A stretch of 64,000 nucleotides of DNA from Massilia sp. IC2-477 (lineage in GTDB: Bacteria; Pseudomonadota; Gammaproteobacteria; Burkholderiales; Burkholderiaceae_D): contig NZ_JAJFEQ010000014.1 in assembly GCF_020707265.1 (NCBI RefSeq), positions 36,402 to 100,401 on the forward strand, written 5' to 3'. The notes below the pieces were generated by a model, which had not been told where the DNA came from, did not search any database, and saw nothing but the letters and a program-made list of their open reading frames with translations. A program made the position numbers and the translations under genes. Of the stretch, positions 50,915-59,914 are shown in pieces. Positions within the stretch are counted from its first letter, which is position 1; every line of letters begins with the position of its first letter.

Positions 50915-51116
50915 TTCAGGCCCTATTCTGGTTTTTCGTTATCGGTGCAATGAAGGATATGCACCGTTGGGCACAGTAATGCATAAAGTACACTCACGCT
51001 ATAGACAACCGGCGATTCCAAACTATTTGTGTCCCCATTGCAACATTTTTATGGATCATGAATAAAGATCGGATAATCGCTTACTCAACGCGCATTTTCG
51101 ATATTTCTCCAATCGA

Positions 51117-51605
51117 TTATTGTGGGCCAGCGAGAGAGCGCAGTTGAAAGCGGTAATCGCGGTCGAACAGGAAGGTTTCCGAAAAGGTGATCGCCTTGCT
51201 GTTCGCGGCAAGCAGTCCGTGCGGGCGGGGGAGGGGACCGCTGCGCAGCATCGAGGCCAGCGCCACGCGCGAGGCATCGGGGTCGCGCGAGCGCTGCACC
51301 TGTACGTCGGTCAGCTGGCCATCGCGGTCCACCGTGATGCTGACCACGACCACGGCCGGCAGCATGGGCGGCAGGCGTCCGCTGAAGCTGCGGTCGGCAT
51401 TGCGATCGAGGATGTGGCGCGCCACATTCGCCTTGTAGGCGTCGAGGGTGAGTGATGGCGGCGGCGCGGGTGCCGGCGTCGGCGCCACCGCCTCTTTGAC
51501 GGCGACCGTGCTGCGTTCTTCGACGGGGACGGGCGGCGGGCTGGCGCATCCGGCCAGGGCGGCCAGCAGGGGGAGCTGCGCTTTACTGCGAAGAGAAATG
51601 TTCAT
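51117..51605 (-). CDS. TonB C-terminal-like lipoprotein
   Basis: 162 residues. Signal with lipobox LAGC near 20, Pro-rich linker (PTPAPAPPPS), then a TonB-type domain from about 55: LPPMLPAVVVVSITVDRDGQLTDVQVQRS (by its ends). It has no membrane-spanning TonB N-terminus, so an energy-transducing role is doubtful; TolA/TonB-like periplasmic domains often bind partners. The ribosome-binding site is weak. The C-terminal end lies in low-GC flank DNA. Confidence 0.8.
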   Translation of the reverse strand: MNISLRSKAQLPLLAALAGCASPPPVPVEERSTVAVKEAVAPTPAPAPPPSLTLDAYKANVARHILDRNADRSFSGRLPPMLPAVVVVSITVDRDGQLTDVQVQRSRDPDASRVALASMLRSGPLPRPHGLLAANSKAITFSETFLFDRDYRFQLRSLAGPQ

Positions 51606-51698
51606 GGCGGATGAAGGAGCGTCGCAGGTTGGCGCCTCGGGGGCGCTTAACTTCGACGCTGCTCATCATCCGGAGTTCCGTATCTTGTCTTGCCCGCG

Positions 51699-52499
51699 CT
51701 AGCCGAACAGTCTCTGCAGTTCCACACCAGGATCGGGCGCGCGCATGAAGGCTTCGCCGACCAGGAAGGCGTGGACGTCGGCGTCGCGCATGCGCTTCAC
51801 GTCCGCCGGCCCCATGATGCCGGACTCGGTCACCACCAGGCGCTCGGCCGGAATGCGCGGCAGCAGGCCGAGCGTGGTGTCGAGCGAGACCTCAAAAGTA
51901 CGCAGGTTGCGGTTGTTGATGCCCAGCAGGGGCGTTTTCAGCTTCAGCGCCGCGGTCAGCTCGTCGCCGTCGTGCACCTCGACCAGCACGTCCATGCCCA
52001 GCTCCATGGCGCAGGCTTCCAGTTCCGCCATCAGGCCGTGGTCCAGTGCCGACACGATCAGCAGGATCGCATCCGCGCCCATCGCGCGCGCCTCGTACAC
52101 CTGGTAGGGATCGACGATGAAGTCCTTGCGGATGACGGGCAGGGTGCAGGCGGCGCGCGCCTCGCGCAGGTAAGCTTCCGAACCCTGGAAGAACTGCACG
52201 TCGGTCAGCACCGATAGGCAGGCCGCGCCGTGCGCCGCATAGCTCTGCGCAATCGCGGCCGGCTGGAAGTCGGGACGCAGCACGCCTTTCGAGGGCGAGG
52301 CCTTCTTCACTTCCGCGATGATGCCGGCCTGGCCTGCGGCGATTTTTTTGCGCAGGCTGTTCTCGAAGCCGCGGATGCCCCGGCGCGCCTCGGCGTCGCT
52401 TTCCACGTCGCGGCGCAGGCTTGGCAGGTCGCGCTGCTTCTTCGCAGCGGCCACCTCAATGGCCTTGACGGCCAGGATTTTGTTCAGGATGTCGGACAT
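51699..52499 (-). CDS. trpC: indole-3-glycerol phosphate synthase
   Basis: 266 residues, TIM barrel. IIAEVKKASPSKGVLRPDF near 60 (catalytic Lys), ACLSVLTDVQFFQGS near 92, VIRKDFIVDPYQV near 120, LVEVHDGDE near 168, LLGINNRNLRTFEV near 186 and VTESGIMGPADV near 217 are all as expected. It converts CdRP to indole-glycerol phosphate in tryptophan synthesis. It is monofunctional (no TrpF domain) and the last gene of the operon, 8 bases after the LysE gene. Confidence 0.97.
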   Translation of the reverse strand: MSDILNKILAVKAIEVAAAKKQRDLPSLRRDVESDAEARRGIRGFENSLRKKIAAGQAGIIAEVKKASPSKGVLRPDFQPAAIAQSYAAHGAACLSVLTDVQFFQGSEAYLREARAACTLPVIRKDFIVDPYQVYEARAMGADAILLIVSALDHGLMAELEACAMELGMDVLVEVHDGDELTAALKLKTPLLGINNRNLRTFEVSLDTTLGLLPRIPAERLVVTESGIMGPADVKRMRDADVHAFLVGEAFMRAPDPGVELQRLFG

Positions 52500-52507
52500 G
52501 GAAAACC

Positions 52508-53143
52508 TTAGTGTTGCTTGGACAGTGCGAGTTTCACGCCCAGCCAGACGAACAGGCCGCCGGTGACGCGGTTGAGCCACAGCGAGACGGTCGGGTTGAG
52601 CTTGATGCGCTCGCTGGCCTTGGCGGTGGTGAGCGCCAGCGCACTGCACCACAGCATGCCGTTGAAGTTGAAGATGCAGCCGAGGATGATGAAGGCCAGC
52701 GCCTTGTTCGGTGCGTCGGCGTCGATGAACTGCGGGACGAAGGCCAGGAAGAACACGGCGACCTTCGGATTGAGGACATTGGTCAGGAAGCCCTGCGCGA
52801 AGATCTTCCGGTAGGGGAGCGCTGGCAGCACCGGCGCCGCCGCCGTGCCTTCGGCTTTGCGGCTGCGCAGCAGTCCCAACGCCATCCACAGGATGTAGGC
52901 CGCGCCGAGCAGCTTCACCACCGTGAAGGCGGTCGCCGACGTGGCCAGCACCGCGGACAGGCCCAGTGCGGCCGCGAAGATGTGCACCAGGGTGCCGGTG
53001 CCGATGCCGAAGGCGGCAGCGACGCCGGCGCGCCAGCCCTGGGTTGCGCTGCGGGTCATGATCAGGAGCGAATCCGGCCCCGGCATGATGTTCAGGAGCA
53101 GTCCGGAAAGAATGAACAGGGGCAGGTCATGGATTCCGAACAT
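52508..53143 (-). CDS. LysE/RhtB-family exporter inside the trp operon
   Basis: 211 residues with six membrane helices. The family signature LLNIMPGPDSLLIMTRSATQGWRAGV is near residues 16-41 (by its ends), and LTNVLNPKVAVFFLAFVPQF near 118 is typical. Members export amino acids such as lysine, threonine or homoserine lactone. Here it sits between trpD and trpC, 11 bases from trpD and 8 from trpC. Export of a Trp-related compound (anthranilate, tryptophan) is a guess from context. AGAGGA precedes the ATG. Confidence 0.9.
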   Translation of the reverse strand: MFGIHDLPLFILSGLLLNIMPGPDSLLIMTRSATQGWRAGVAAAFGIGTGTLVHIFAAALGLSAVLATSATAFTVVKLLGAAYILWMALGLLRSRKAEGTAAAPVLPALPYRKIFAQGFLTNVLNPKVAVFFLAFVPQFIDADAPNKALAFIILGCIFNFNGMLWCSALALTTAKASERIKLNPTVSLWLNRVTGGLFVWLGVKLALSKQH

Positions 53144-53154
53144 GCTGGGTCCTC

Positions 53155-54195
53155 TTATTGAAGGTGGCCGCCGAGCTGGCGCGTGACGGTGACGAATTGC
53201 TCGAGTTTGGCCAGGGCCGCGCCGGACGCGATCGTAGCACGGGCTTTCGCCAGTCCTTCCTCGATCGACGAAACAACCCCGGCCGCATACAGCGCGGTGC
53301 CGGCGTTGAGCGCCACGATATCGGTGGCCGGACCGGCTTCGCCGCGCAGCGCTTCCAGTACCCGCTCTTTCGACTCCGCGGTGTTGGCCACTTTCAGGTT
53401 GCGGCTCGAGATCATCGACATGCCGAAGTCTTCCGGATGGATCTCGTATTCGCGGATCTCGCCGTCGACGAGTTCACCGACCAGGGTGCCGGCGCCGAGC
53501 GAGACTTCGTCCATGTTGTCACGGCCCCAGACCACCATTGCATGCTGGGCGCCGAGGCGCTGCAGCACGCGCACCTGGATGCCGACCAGGTCGGGGTGGA
53601 ACACGCCCATCAGGATGTTCGGGGCGCCGGCCGGGTTGGTCAGCGGACCCAGGATGTTGAAGATGCTGCGCACGCCCAGTTCGCGGCGCACCGGCGCCAC
53701 ATGCTTCATGGCGGCGTGGTGGTTCGGGGCGAACATGAAGCCGATGCCGGTCTGGGCGATCGACTGGGCGATCTGTTCGGGTTTCAGGTCGATCTGGGCG
53801 CCGAGCGACTCGATCAGGTCGGCGCTGCCGCTCGACGACGAGACGCTGCGGCCGCCGTGCTTGGCCACGCGCGCACCGGCGGCTGCGGCAACGAACATCG
53901 AGGCGCTCGAGATGTTGAAGGTGTTCGCGCCGTCGCCGCCCGTGCCGACGATGTCGAGCAGGTTGGTGGTGTCGGCCATCGGCACCTTGGTCGAGAATTC
54001 GCGCATCACCTGCGCGGCGGCGGTGATCTCGCCGATGGTTTCCTTCTTGACGCGCAGGCCCATGGTCAGGGCCGCCACCATGGTCGGCGACATCTCGCCT
54101 GACATGATCTGGCGGAACAGGTGCAGCATCTCGTCGTGGAAGATCTCACGGTGTTCGATACAGCGCAGCAGGGCTTCTTGTGGAGTGATCGGCAT
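53155..54195 (-). CDS. trpD: anthranilate phosphoribosyltransferase
   Basis: 346 residues. The PRPP/Mg loop DIVGTGGDGANTFNISSAS near 84, KHGGRSVSSSSGSADLIE near 112, and the acceptor region FMFAPNHHAAMKHVAPVRRELGVRSIFNILGPLTNP (by its ends, near 152) are conserved. It joins anthranilate to PRPP in the second step of tryptophan synthesis. It is monofunctional and follows trpG after a 180-base gap that contains a repeat pair. Confidence 0.97.
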   Translation of the reverse strand: MPITPQEALLRCIEHREIFHDEMLHLFRQIMSGEMSPTMVAALTMGLRVKKETIGEITAAAQVMREFSTKVPMADTTNLLDIVGTGGDGANTFNISSASMFVAAAAGARVAKHGGRSVSSSSGSADLIESLGAQIDLKPEQIAQSIAQTGIGFMFAPNHHAAMKHVAPVRRELGVRSIFNILGPLTNPAGAPNILMGVFHPDLVGIQVRVLQRLGAQHAMVVWGRDNMDEVSLGAGTLVGELVDGEIREYEIHPEDFGMSMISSRNLKVANTAESKERVLEALRGEAGPATDIVALNAGTALYAAGVVSSIEEGLAKARATIASGAALAKLEQFVTVTRQLGGHLQ

Positions 54196-54250
54196 GGCGG
54201 TTCCAGTATGTGAATGTCGTTTGCGTATCGCTCGGCCCGCAGCTTTATCC

Positions 54251-54354
54251 CGTCATTCCGGCGAAGGCCGGAATCCAAGTTCATTGCGTACCACTAGCTC
54301 GAACAGTGTGGCTACTCTTGGAAAATTGGGTTCCGGCCTTCGCCGGAACGACGG
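54251..54354. repeat. inverted pair of ATTCCGGCGAAGGCCGGAAT-type repeats
   Basis: The word GTCATTCCGGCGAAGGCC with GGAATCC (54252-54276) and, 51 bases on, its reverse complement with slight change (54328-54353) form an inverted pair of about 26-base arms. Each arm is itself a palindrome, ATTCC...GGAAT. Such dispersed elements are common in proteobacteria. They lie between trpG and trpD and would fold into a long hairpin in the trp mRNA. Confidence 0.7.
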
Positions 54355-54375
54355 TCTTGAGGCTGGCGGTAAACG

Positions 54376-54939
<564 letters not shown>

Positions 54940-54940
54940 G

Positions 54941-56437
54941 TCAGAACTCCCCATCCAGGCCGTCTTGCACCTGTTCGGCCGCGCGCAGCACTGCGCGCGC
55001 CTTGTTTTCCGTTTCCTGCCATTCCATCTCGGGGATGGAGTCGGCCACGATGCCGGCCGCGGCCTGCACGTACAGGTTGCCGTCCTTGATCACGCCGGTG
55101 CGGATCGCGATCGCCACGTCCATCTCGCCGCCAAAGGAGAGGTAGCCGCAGGCGCCGCCATAGATGCCGCGCTTGACCGGTTCGAGTTCGTCGATCACTT
55201 CCATCGCGCGCACTTTCGGCGCGCCGGTCAGGGTCCCGGCCGGGAAGGTGGCGCGCAGTACGTCGAGGTTGGACATGCCGTCTTTCAGCTTGCCTTCCAC
55301 GTTCGAGACGATGTGCTGCACGTGCGAGTACTTCTCGATGACCATGCGGTCGGTGACTTGCACGCTGCCGGTTTCGGCGATACGGCCGATGTCGTTGCGC
55401 GCCAGGTCGATCAGCATCACGTGCTCGGCGATCTCCTTCGGATCCGACAGGAGCTCGGCCGCCAGTTCGGTATCGCGCTCCGGCGTGGCGCCGCGCGGGC
55501 GGGTGCCGGCGATCGGACGCAGCGTGACCTTCTTGCCGCCCTCGGGCAGGGCTTCGTTGCGCACCAAAATCTCCGGCGAGGCGCCGACGATCTGCATGTC
55601 GCCGAAGTTGTAGTAGTACATGTAGGGCGAGGGATTCAGCGAACGCAGCGAGCGGTACAGCGACAGCGGCGAATCGACGTAGGGCTTGCGAATGCGCTGG
55701 CCGATCTGCACCTGCATCAGGTCGCCCGCCATCACGTATTCGTGGGCGCGCGCCACCGCCTTCAGATAGTCTTCCTTGCTGAAGTCGCGTACCGCTTCGG
55801 TGCGCACCGAGCTCGAGGTCACCGGCGCATCCACGCTCCGGCGCAGCATCACGCGCAGGTCCTTCAGGCGCTGGCGCGCACGTCCATAGGCTTCCGGATG
55901 GGACGGATCGGCATATACGATCAGGTACAGCTTGCCCGACAGGTTGTCGATCACCGCCAGCTCTTCGGTCAGCATCAGCTGGATGTCCGGCAGGCCCAGT
56001 TCGTCCGGCGGGCAGCTGTTCTCCAGCTTGCGCTCGATGTGGCGCACGGTGTCGTAGCCGAAGTAGCCGGCCAGGCCGCCGCAGAAGCGCGGCATGCCCG
56101 GGCGCAGCGCGACCTTGAAGCGCGACTGGTACTGCTCGATGAATTCGAGCGGATTGCCCTCGAAGGTCTCGATCACTTCACCGTTCTTCACCACGTCGAG
56201 GCGCTTGCCGGTACTGCGGATCAGGGTCGACGCCGGCAGGCCGATGAAGGAATAGCGGCCGAAGCGCTCGCCGCCGACGACTGATTCGAGCAGGAAGGTG
56301 TTCTTCCCGGTCTGCTGGGACTGGGCCAGCTTGAGGTACAGCGTGAGCGGGGTTTCGAGGTCGGCAAAGGCTTCCGCGATCAGGGGAATGCGGTTGTAGC
56401 CCTGGTTGGCCAGCGATTTAAATTCGAGTTCGGTCAT
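54941..56437 (-). CDS. trpE: anthranilate synthase component I
   Basis: 498 residues, chorismate-binding enzyme. The LLES feedback motif (FLLESVVGGERFGRYSF near 49) binds tryptophan; RPIAGTRPRGATPERD near 313, HVMLIDLARNDIGR near 345 and FPAGTLTGAPKVRAMEVIDELEP near 403 (by its core) form the active site. It makes anthranilate from chorismate. CTGGAGA precedes the ATG. Expression should be controlled by the attenuator just upstream. Confidence 0.97.
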   Translation of the reverse strand: MTELEFKSLANQGYNRIPLIAEAFADLETPLTLYLKLAQSQQTGKNTFLLESVVGGERFGRYSFIGLPASTLIRSTGKRLDVVKNGEVIETFEGNPLEFIEQYQSRFKVALRPGMPRFCGGLAGYFGYDTVRHIERKLENSCPPDELGLPDIQLMLTEELAVIDNLSGKLYLIVYADPSHPEAYGRARQRLKDLRVMLRRSVDAPVTSSSVRTEAVRDFSKEDYLKAVARAHEYVMAGDLMQVQIGQRIRKPYVDSPLSLYRSLRSLNPSPYMYYYNFGDMQIVGASPEILVRNEALPEGGKKVTLRPIAGTRPRGATPERDTELAAELLSDPKEIAEHVMLIDLARNDIGRIAETGSVQVTDRMVIEKYSHVQHIVSNVEGKLKDGMSNLDVLRATFPAGTLTGAPKVRAMEVIDELEPVKRGIYGGACGYLSFGGEMDVAIAIRTGVIKDGNLYVQAAAGIVADSIPEMEWQETENKARAVLRAAEQVQDGLDGEF

Positions 56438-56484
56438 GCTTGTCTCCAGACCGCCCAGGGGAGGAGAGGGCGGTGGTTCACTTC

Positions 56485-56515
56485 AAAAAACCTGTCGGAC
56501 GCACGCGGCCGACAG
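56485..56515 (-). terminator. trp attenuator terminator
   Basis: On the minus strand CTGTCGG (56515-56509) pairs with CCGACAG (56498-56492), followed by G and six U (56490-56485). It lies 13 bases after the leader-peptide stop and 55 bases before the trpE ATG, the classical position of a trp attenuator. Confidence 0.85.
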
Positions 56516-56528
56516 CAATCAAGACGGG

Positions 56529-56615
56529 TCAGTTAGCCCAGGATTGCCAGCGTCGCCACAGCCAGGCCTCAAGGGCGCCGGTCTGGTTGACAGTGTGTTT
56601 TTTGGTGAAAAACAT
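56529..56615 (-). CDS. trpL: trp operon leader peptide
   Basis: 28 residues, MFFTKKHTV...EAWLWRRWQSWAN, with four Trp codons in the last eleven sense codons (W-L-W-R-R-W-Q-S-W). This is a ribosome-stalling leader: scarce Trp-tRNA halts the ribosome on these codons and would favour an antiterminator over the hairpin at 56492-56515. ATG 56615 lies 11 bases after the gph stop. No strong ribosome-binding site or separate promoter is seen, so transcription probably comes through gph or from a promoter within it. Confidence 0.85.
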   Translation of the reverse strand: MFFTKKHTVNQTGALEAWLWRRWQSWAN

Positions 56616-56626
56616 GTATAGATGAC

Positions 56627-57325
56627 TTATTTTGCGGTGTGGTTATGCGCAGATACCAGCGCGGCTGCTTCAAACAGCGAACCCACTATACCATCAGAAT
56701 TAATTTCTTGTACAGGCCGTCCGTGGTTATAACCATATGGCACTGTGAGCACAAAACAACCCGCCGCGCGCGCGGCTTCCGCGTCGTTGGACGAATCGCC
56801 GATCGCCACCACCTGCGATGGCGCCAGATCGAACGCGCTGCAGACGCCCAGCAGCGGCATCGGGTCCGGCTTCTTCTTCGGGAAGGAGTCGCCGCCGTAG
56901 ACCAGCTCGAACCACGTCGCCAGGCCTTTCTGCGCCAGCAGCGGTGTGGTGAAGGCCAGCGGCTTGTTGGTGACACAGGCCAGGCGCAGGCCCTGTTCCT
57001 TCATCGCCGCGAGGCCTTCGATCACGCCGTCGAACAGCGTGCTGCGATCGCCATTGATGGCGAGGTAGTGGCGCTGGTAGCCGGCCAGCGCCTCGTCGAA
57101 CACGGCGTCCACGCGCGCCGCATCCCAGTCGAGCAGCAGCGCGTCGCGCACTAGTTTTTCGGAGCCCTTGCCGACCAGCGGCTTGATGGTCGCTTGCGTG
57201 ATCGGGCCGAGACCCAGGTCGGCGCGCATGCCGTTCAGGGCCGCCTCGAAGTCGGGCACCGTGTCGAGCATGGTGCCGTCCAGGTCGATGATGGCGGCTT
57301 TGATCGCCGCGGCGCCGGCCCGCAT
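56627..57325 (-). CDS. gph: phosphoglycolate phosphatase
   Basis: 232 residues, HAD superfamily. DLDGTMLDT near 14 has the nucleophile Asp; motif II TNKPLAF near 120; KKKPDPMPLL near 150 the Lys; IGDSSNDAEAARAAG near 176 the acidic pair. It dephosphorylates 2-phosphoglycolate formed during DNA repair. The ATG overlaps the rpe stop (TAATG). Order rpe-gph-trpE is common in beta- and gammaproteobacteria. Confidence 0.94.
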   Translation of the reverse strand: MRAGAAAIKAAIIDLDGTMLDTVPDFEAALNGMRADLGLGPITQATIKPLVGKGSEKLVRDALLLDWDAARVDAVFDEALAGYQRHYLAINGDRSTLFDGVIEGLAAMKEQGLRLACVTNKPLAFTTPLLAQKGLATWFELVYGGDSFPKKKPDPMPLLGVCSAFDLAPSQVVAIGDSSNDAEAARAAGCFVLTVPYGYNHGRPVQEINSDGIVGSLFEAAALVSAHNHTAK

Positions 57326-57996
57326 TACTTGCCGACCTTGGCCAGTTCGCCGCGCATCGCGTCGATTACCGCCTTGTAGTCCGGCTTGCCGAAGATCGCC
57401 GAGCCGGCGACAAAGGTATCGGCGCCAGCGGCGGCAGCTTCCGCGATGTTGTCGGCCTTGATGCCGCCATCGACCTCCAGCATGATGTCACGGCCCGATT
57501 CGTCGATCATGCGGCGCGCCAGCGCGATCTTCTTCAGTGCCTGCGGGATGAAGGACTGGCCGCCGAAGCCCGGGTTCACCGACATAATCAGGATCATGTC
57601 GATCTTGTCCATCACGTGCTCGAGGTAGTGCAGCGGCGTGTGCGGGTTGAACACCAGGCCGGCCTTGCAGCCGTTATCGCGGATCAGCTGCAGGGTGCGG
57701 TCGATGTGTTCCGACGCTTCCGGGTGGAAGGTAATGATGTTGGCGCCGGCCTTGGCGAAGTCCGGGATGATGCGGTCGACCGGCTTGACCATCAGGTGCA
57801 CGTCGATCGGCACCTGCACGTGCGGGCGGATCGCCTGGCATACCAGCGGACCGATGGTCAGGTTCGGGACGTAGTGGTTGTCCATCACGTCGAAGTGGAT
57901 GATGTCGGCGCCGGCGGCGACGACATTGCGCACTTCCTCGCCCAGTCGGGCGAAATCGGCGGACAGGATGCTGGGGGCGATGCGGTAGGTGGTCAT
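57325..57996 (-). CDS. rpe: ribulose-phosphate 3-epimerase
   Basis: 223 residues, TIM barrel. IAPSILSADFARLGEEV at the start, IHFDVMDNHYVPNLTIGP near 33 (metal His and Asp), DVHLMVKPVDRIIPDFA near 65, MSVNPGFGGQSFIP near 139 and LEVDGGIKADNIAEAAAAGADTFVAGSAIF (by its ends, near 173). It interconverts ribulose- and xylulose-5-phosphate. First gene of the rpe-gph-trp operon. Confidence 0.97.
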   Translation of the reverse strand: MTTYRIAPSILSADFARLGEEVRNVVAAGADIIHFDVMDNHYVPNLTIGPLVCQAIRPHVQVPIDVHLMVKPVDRIIPDFAKAGANIITFHPEASEHIDRTLQLIRDNGCKAGLVFNPHTPLHYLEHVMDKIDMILIMSVNPGFGGQSFIPQALKKIALARRMIDESGRDIMLEVDGGIKADNIAEAAAAGADTFVAGSAIFGKPDYKAVIDAMRGELAKVGK

Positions 57997-58148
57997 GGCG
58001 GACGAGCTAATAAAGGGAATCCGCTATTTTACGCCGATGAGGCCCCATCCGCTGCTGCCGAACCACGCCGAAGGACGGCGCGCGGTATGATTGCCGTCTG
58101 CGCCCCGTGGCGCTTCCACCAATATTGACGATCACGCAAGGAATGTCC

Positions 58149-58523
58149 ATGCCCGCCTATGAATTCGCTGTCTCCGTCAGGACCCAGTACCTGCCGGAAC
58201 AGTCCAACCCGGACCGGGACCAGTTCGTGTTCAGCTACACCATCACGATCAGGAACACGGGCAGCATCGCCGCCCAGCTGATCTCGCGTCACTGGGTCAT
58301 CACCGACGCCAGCAGCCGGGTGCAGGAAGTGCGCGGCTTGGGCGTGGTCGGTCACCAGCCGCTGCTGCAGCCAGGCCAGCAGTTCGAATACACCAGCGGC
58401 ACCCAGGTCGCGACGCCGCAGGGCTCGATGCACGGCGAGTTCTTCTGCGTGGCCGAGGACGGGCACCGTTTCGAGGCCCCGATCCCGGAATTCGTGCTGG
58501 CCCAGCCAGGGGCGCTGCACTAA
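58149..58523 (+). CDS. apaG: ApaG protein
   Basis: 124 residues, one fibronectin-III-like domain. QSNPDRDQFVFSYTITIRNTG near 19 (by its core), RHWVITDA near 47, VRGLGVVGHQPLLQPGQQFEYTSG near 62 (by its ends) and GSMHGEFFC near 92 are family blocks. ApaG is linked to cobalt/magnesium transport and Ap4A phenotypes; its role is unclear. AAGGA gives a proper 6-base spacing to ATG 58149; ATG 58143 is directly against it. Confidence 0.94.
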   Translation: MPAYEFAVSVRTQYLPEQSNPDRDQFVFSYTITIRNTGSIAAQLISRHWVITDASSRVQEVRGLGVVGHQPLLQPGQQFEYTSGTQVATPQGSMHGEFFCVAEDGHRFEAPIPEFVLAQPGALH

Positions 58524-58529
58524 GACCTG

Positions 58530-58670
58530 TTACTGCTCGTCCTCGCGCTGTTTCTGCTGTTCCTGCGCCGGGTCATCGCGCACGTCCTTGCGGCCGGCGA
58601 ACATGGTCCACCAGACGATAAACACGAGCAGGAACAGCGCCACACCGGCTTCCACCATCAAGATCCACAT
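58530..58670 (-). CDS. 46-residue single-span membrane peptide
   Basis: MWILMVEAGVALFLLVFIVWWTMFAG is a membrane helix (residues 1-26, named by its span), followed by a charged tail RKDVRDDPAQEQQKQREDEQ. AAGGA stands 5 bases before ATG 58670. The start is only 10 bases from the divergent mltA start, so the two genes share their 5' region. The coding pattern (hydrophobic span then hydrophilic tail) and the ribosome-binding site support a real small gene of unknown function. Confidence 0.65.
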   Translation of the reverse strand: MWILMVEAGVALFLLVFIVWWTMFAGRKDVRDDPAQEQQKQREDEQ

Positions 58671-58680
58671 ATCGGTCCTT

Positions 58681-59910
58681 ATGCTTTCAACACGCCGCAG
58701 TGTAACCGCTTCGCTGGTCCTCGTCTCCTTGCTGGCCGCCTGCTCGACCACGCCGCCGCAGCCGCCCGCCAAACCGGCCGAGCCGGTGCGAATGCCGCCG
58801 CCGGTGGGGCCGGTCTACGTACCGGAGCAGCCCGCGCCGCCAGTCCAGCCTGCGCAGCCGCCTGCCCCTGTTCCCCTGATGACGCCGACCACCTTCGCCG
58901 CGCTGCCGGGCTGGGAACAGGACGACCTGCGCCAGGCCATGCCGGCCTTCCTGCAGTCGTGCCGGGGGCTGAACGGCAAGGCGGACTGGAAAGCGGTGTG
59001 CGCCGCCGCCCGCGCCGTCGATGCAGGCGACGCCGGCGCGGTGCGGCGCTTCTTCGAGACCTGGTTCGTGCCCAACCTGGTGCGCGCCGCCGATGGCGCC
59101 GACAGCGGCCTGATCACCGGCTACTACGAGGCCATGCTCTACGGTTCGCGCAAGCGCGGCGGGGCCTACCAGACGCCGCTCTACCGGGTGCCGGACGACC
59201 TGCTCACCGTCGACCTGGGCAGCGTGTATCCGCAGCTGAAAGGCATGCGCCTGCGCGGGCGCCTGTCGGGCAAGACCGTGGTCCCGTACAGCAGCCGCGC
59301 CGAGATCGCGCGTGCGCCGCTCAGCGGCAAGGAGCTGCTGTGGGTGAACGATCCGGTCGAAGCCTTCTTCCTCGAGGTGCAGGGTTCGGGCCGGGTCCAG
59401 TTCGAGAATGGCGAAACGGTGCGCGTGGCCTACGCCGACCAGAACGGCCATCCCTACAAGACCATCGGCCGCTGGCTGGTGGAGCAGGGCGAACTTACCG
59501 CGGAGCAGGCCACGGCCCAGGGCATCCGCGCCTGGATCGCGGCCAATCCGGGCCGGCGCCAGGAGCTGTTCAACGTGAATCCCAGCTATATCTTCTTCCG
59601 GGAAGAGAAGCTGCCCGACCCGTCGCTCGGGCCGAAGGGGGCGTTAGGCGTGCCACTGACTCCTGGGCGCTCGGTGGCGATCGACCCGTCTTTCATCCCG
59701 CTGGGTGCGCCGCTGTTCCTGGCGACGACGGAGGCAGCAAGCGAGGTGCCGATGCAGCGCCTGATGATGGCGCAGGATACGGGCGGTGCGATCCGCGGCG
59801 CCGTGCGCGCCGACTTCTTCTACGGCTTCGGGCCGGACGCGATGGACCGGGCCGGCAAGATGAAGCAGCGCGGCCAGGTGTGGGTGCTGCTGCCGCGCCC
59901 AGCTCCCTGA
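58681..59910 (+). CDS. mltA: membrane-bound lytic murein transglycosylase A
   Basis: 409 residues. Lipobox LAAC at 18-21 gives an outer-membrane lipoprotein, followed by a Pro-rich linker. MltA domain from about 100 (GLITGYYEAMLYGSRKRGG, VQGSGRVQFENGETVRVAYADQNGHPYKTIGRWL by its ends) and a 3D domain with the catalytic Asp in MAQDTGGAIRGAVRADFFYG near 360. It cuts peptidoglycan with formation of 1,6-anhydromuramic acid. No ribosome-binding site precedes ATG 58681. Confidence 0.95.
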   Translation: MLSTRRSVTASLVLVSLLAACSTTPPQPPAKPAEPVRMPPPVGPVYVPEQPAPPVQPAQPPAPVPLMTPTTFAALPGWEQDDLRQAMPAFLQSCRGLNGKADWKAVCAAARAVDAGDAGAVRRFFETWFVPNLVRAADGADSGLITGYYEAMLYGSRKRGGAYQTPLYRVPDDLLTVDLGSVYPQLKGMRLRGRLSGKTVVPYSSRAEIARAPLSGKELLWVNDPVEAFFLEVQGSGRVQFENGETVRVAYADQNGHPYKTIGRWLVEQGELTAEQATAQGIRAWIAANPGRRQELFNVNPSYIFFREEKLPDPSLGPKGALGVPLTPGRSVAIDPSFIPLGAPLFLATTEAASEVPMQRLMMAQDTGGAIRGAVRADFFYGFGPDAMDRAGKMKQRGQVWVLLPRPAP

Positions 59911-59914
59911 ACAC

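Noticed and set aside
54251..54354. The repeat pair as an insertion sequence or MITE with target duplication.
   Set aside because: No flanking direct repeat and no internal structure beyond the palindromic arms could be seen.
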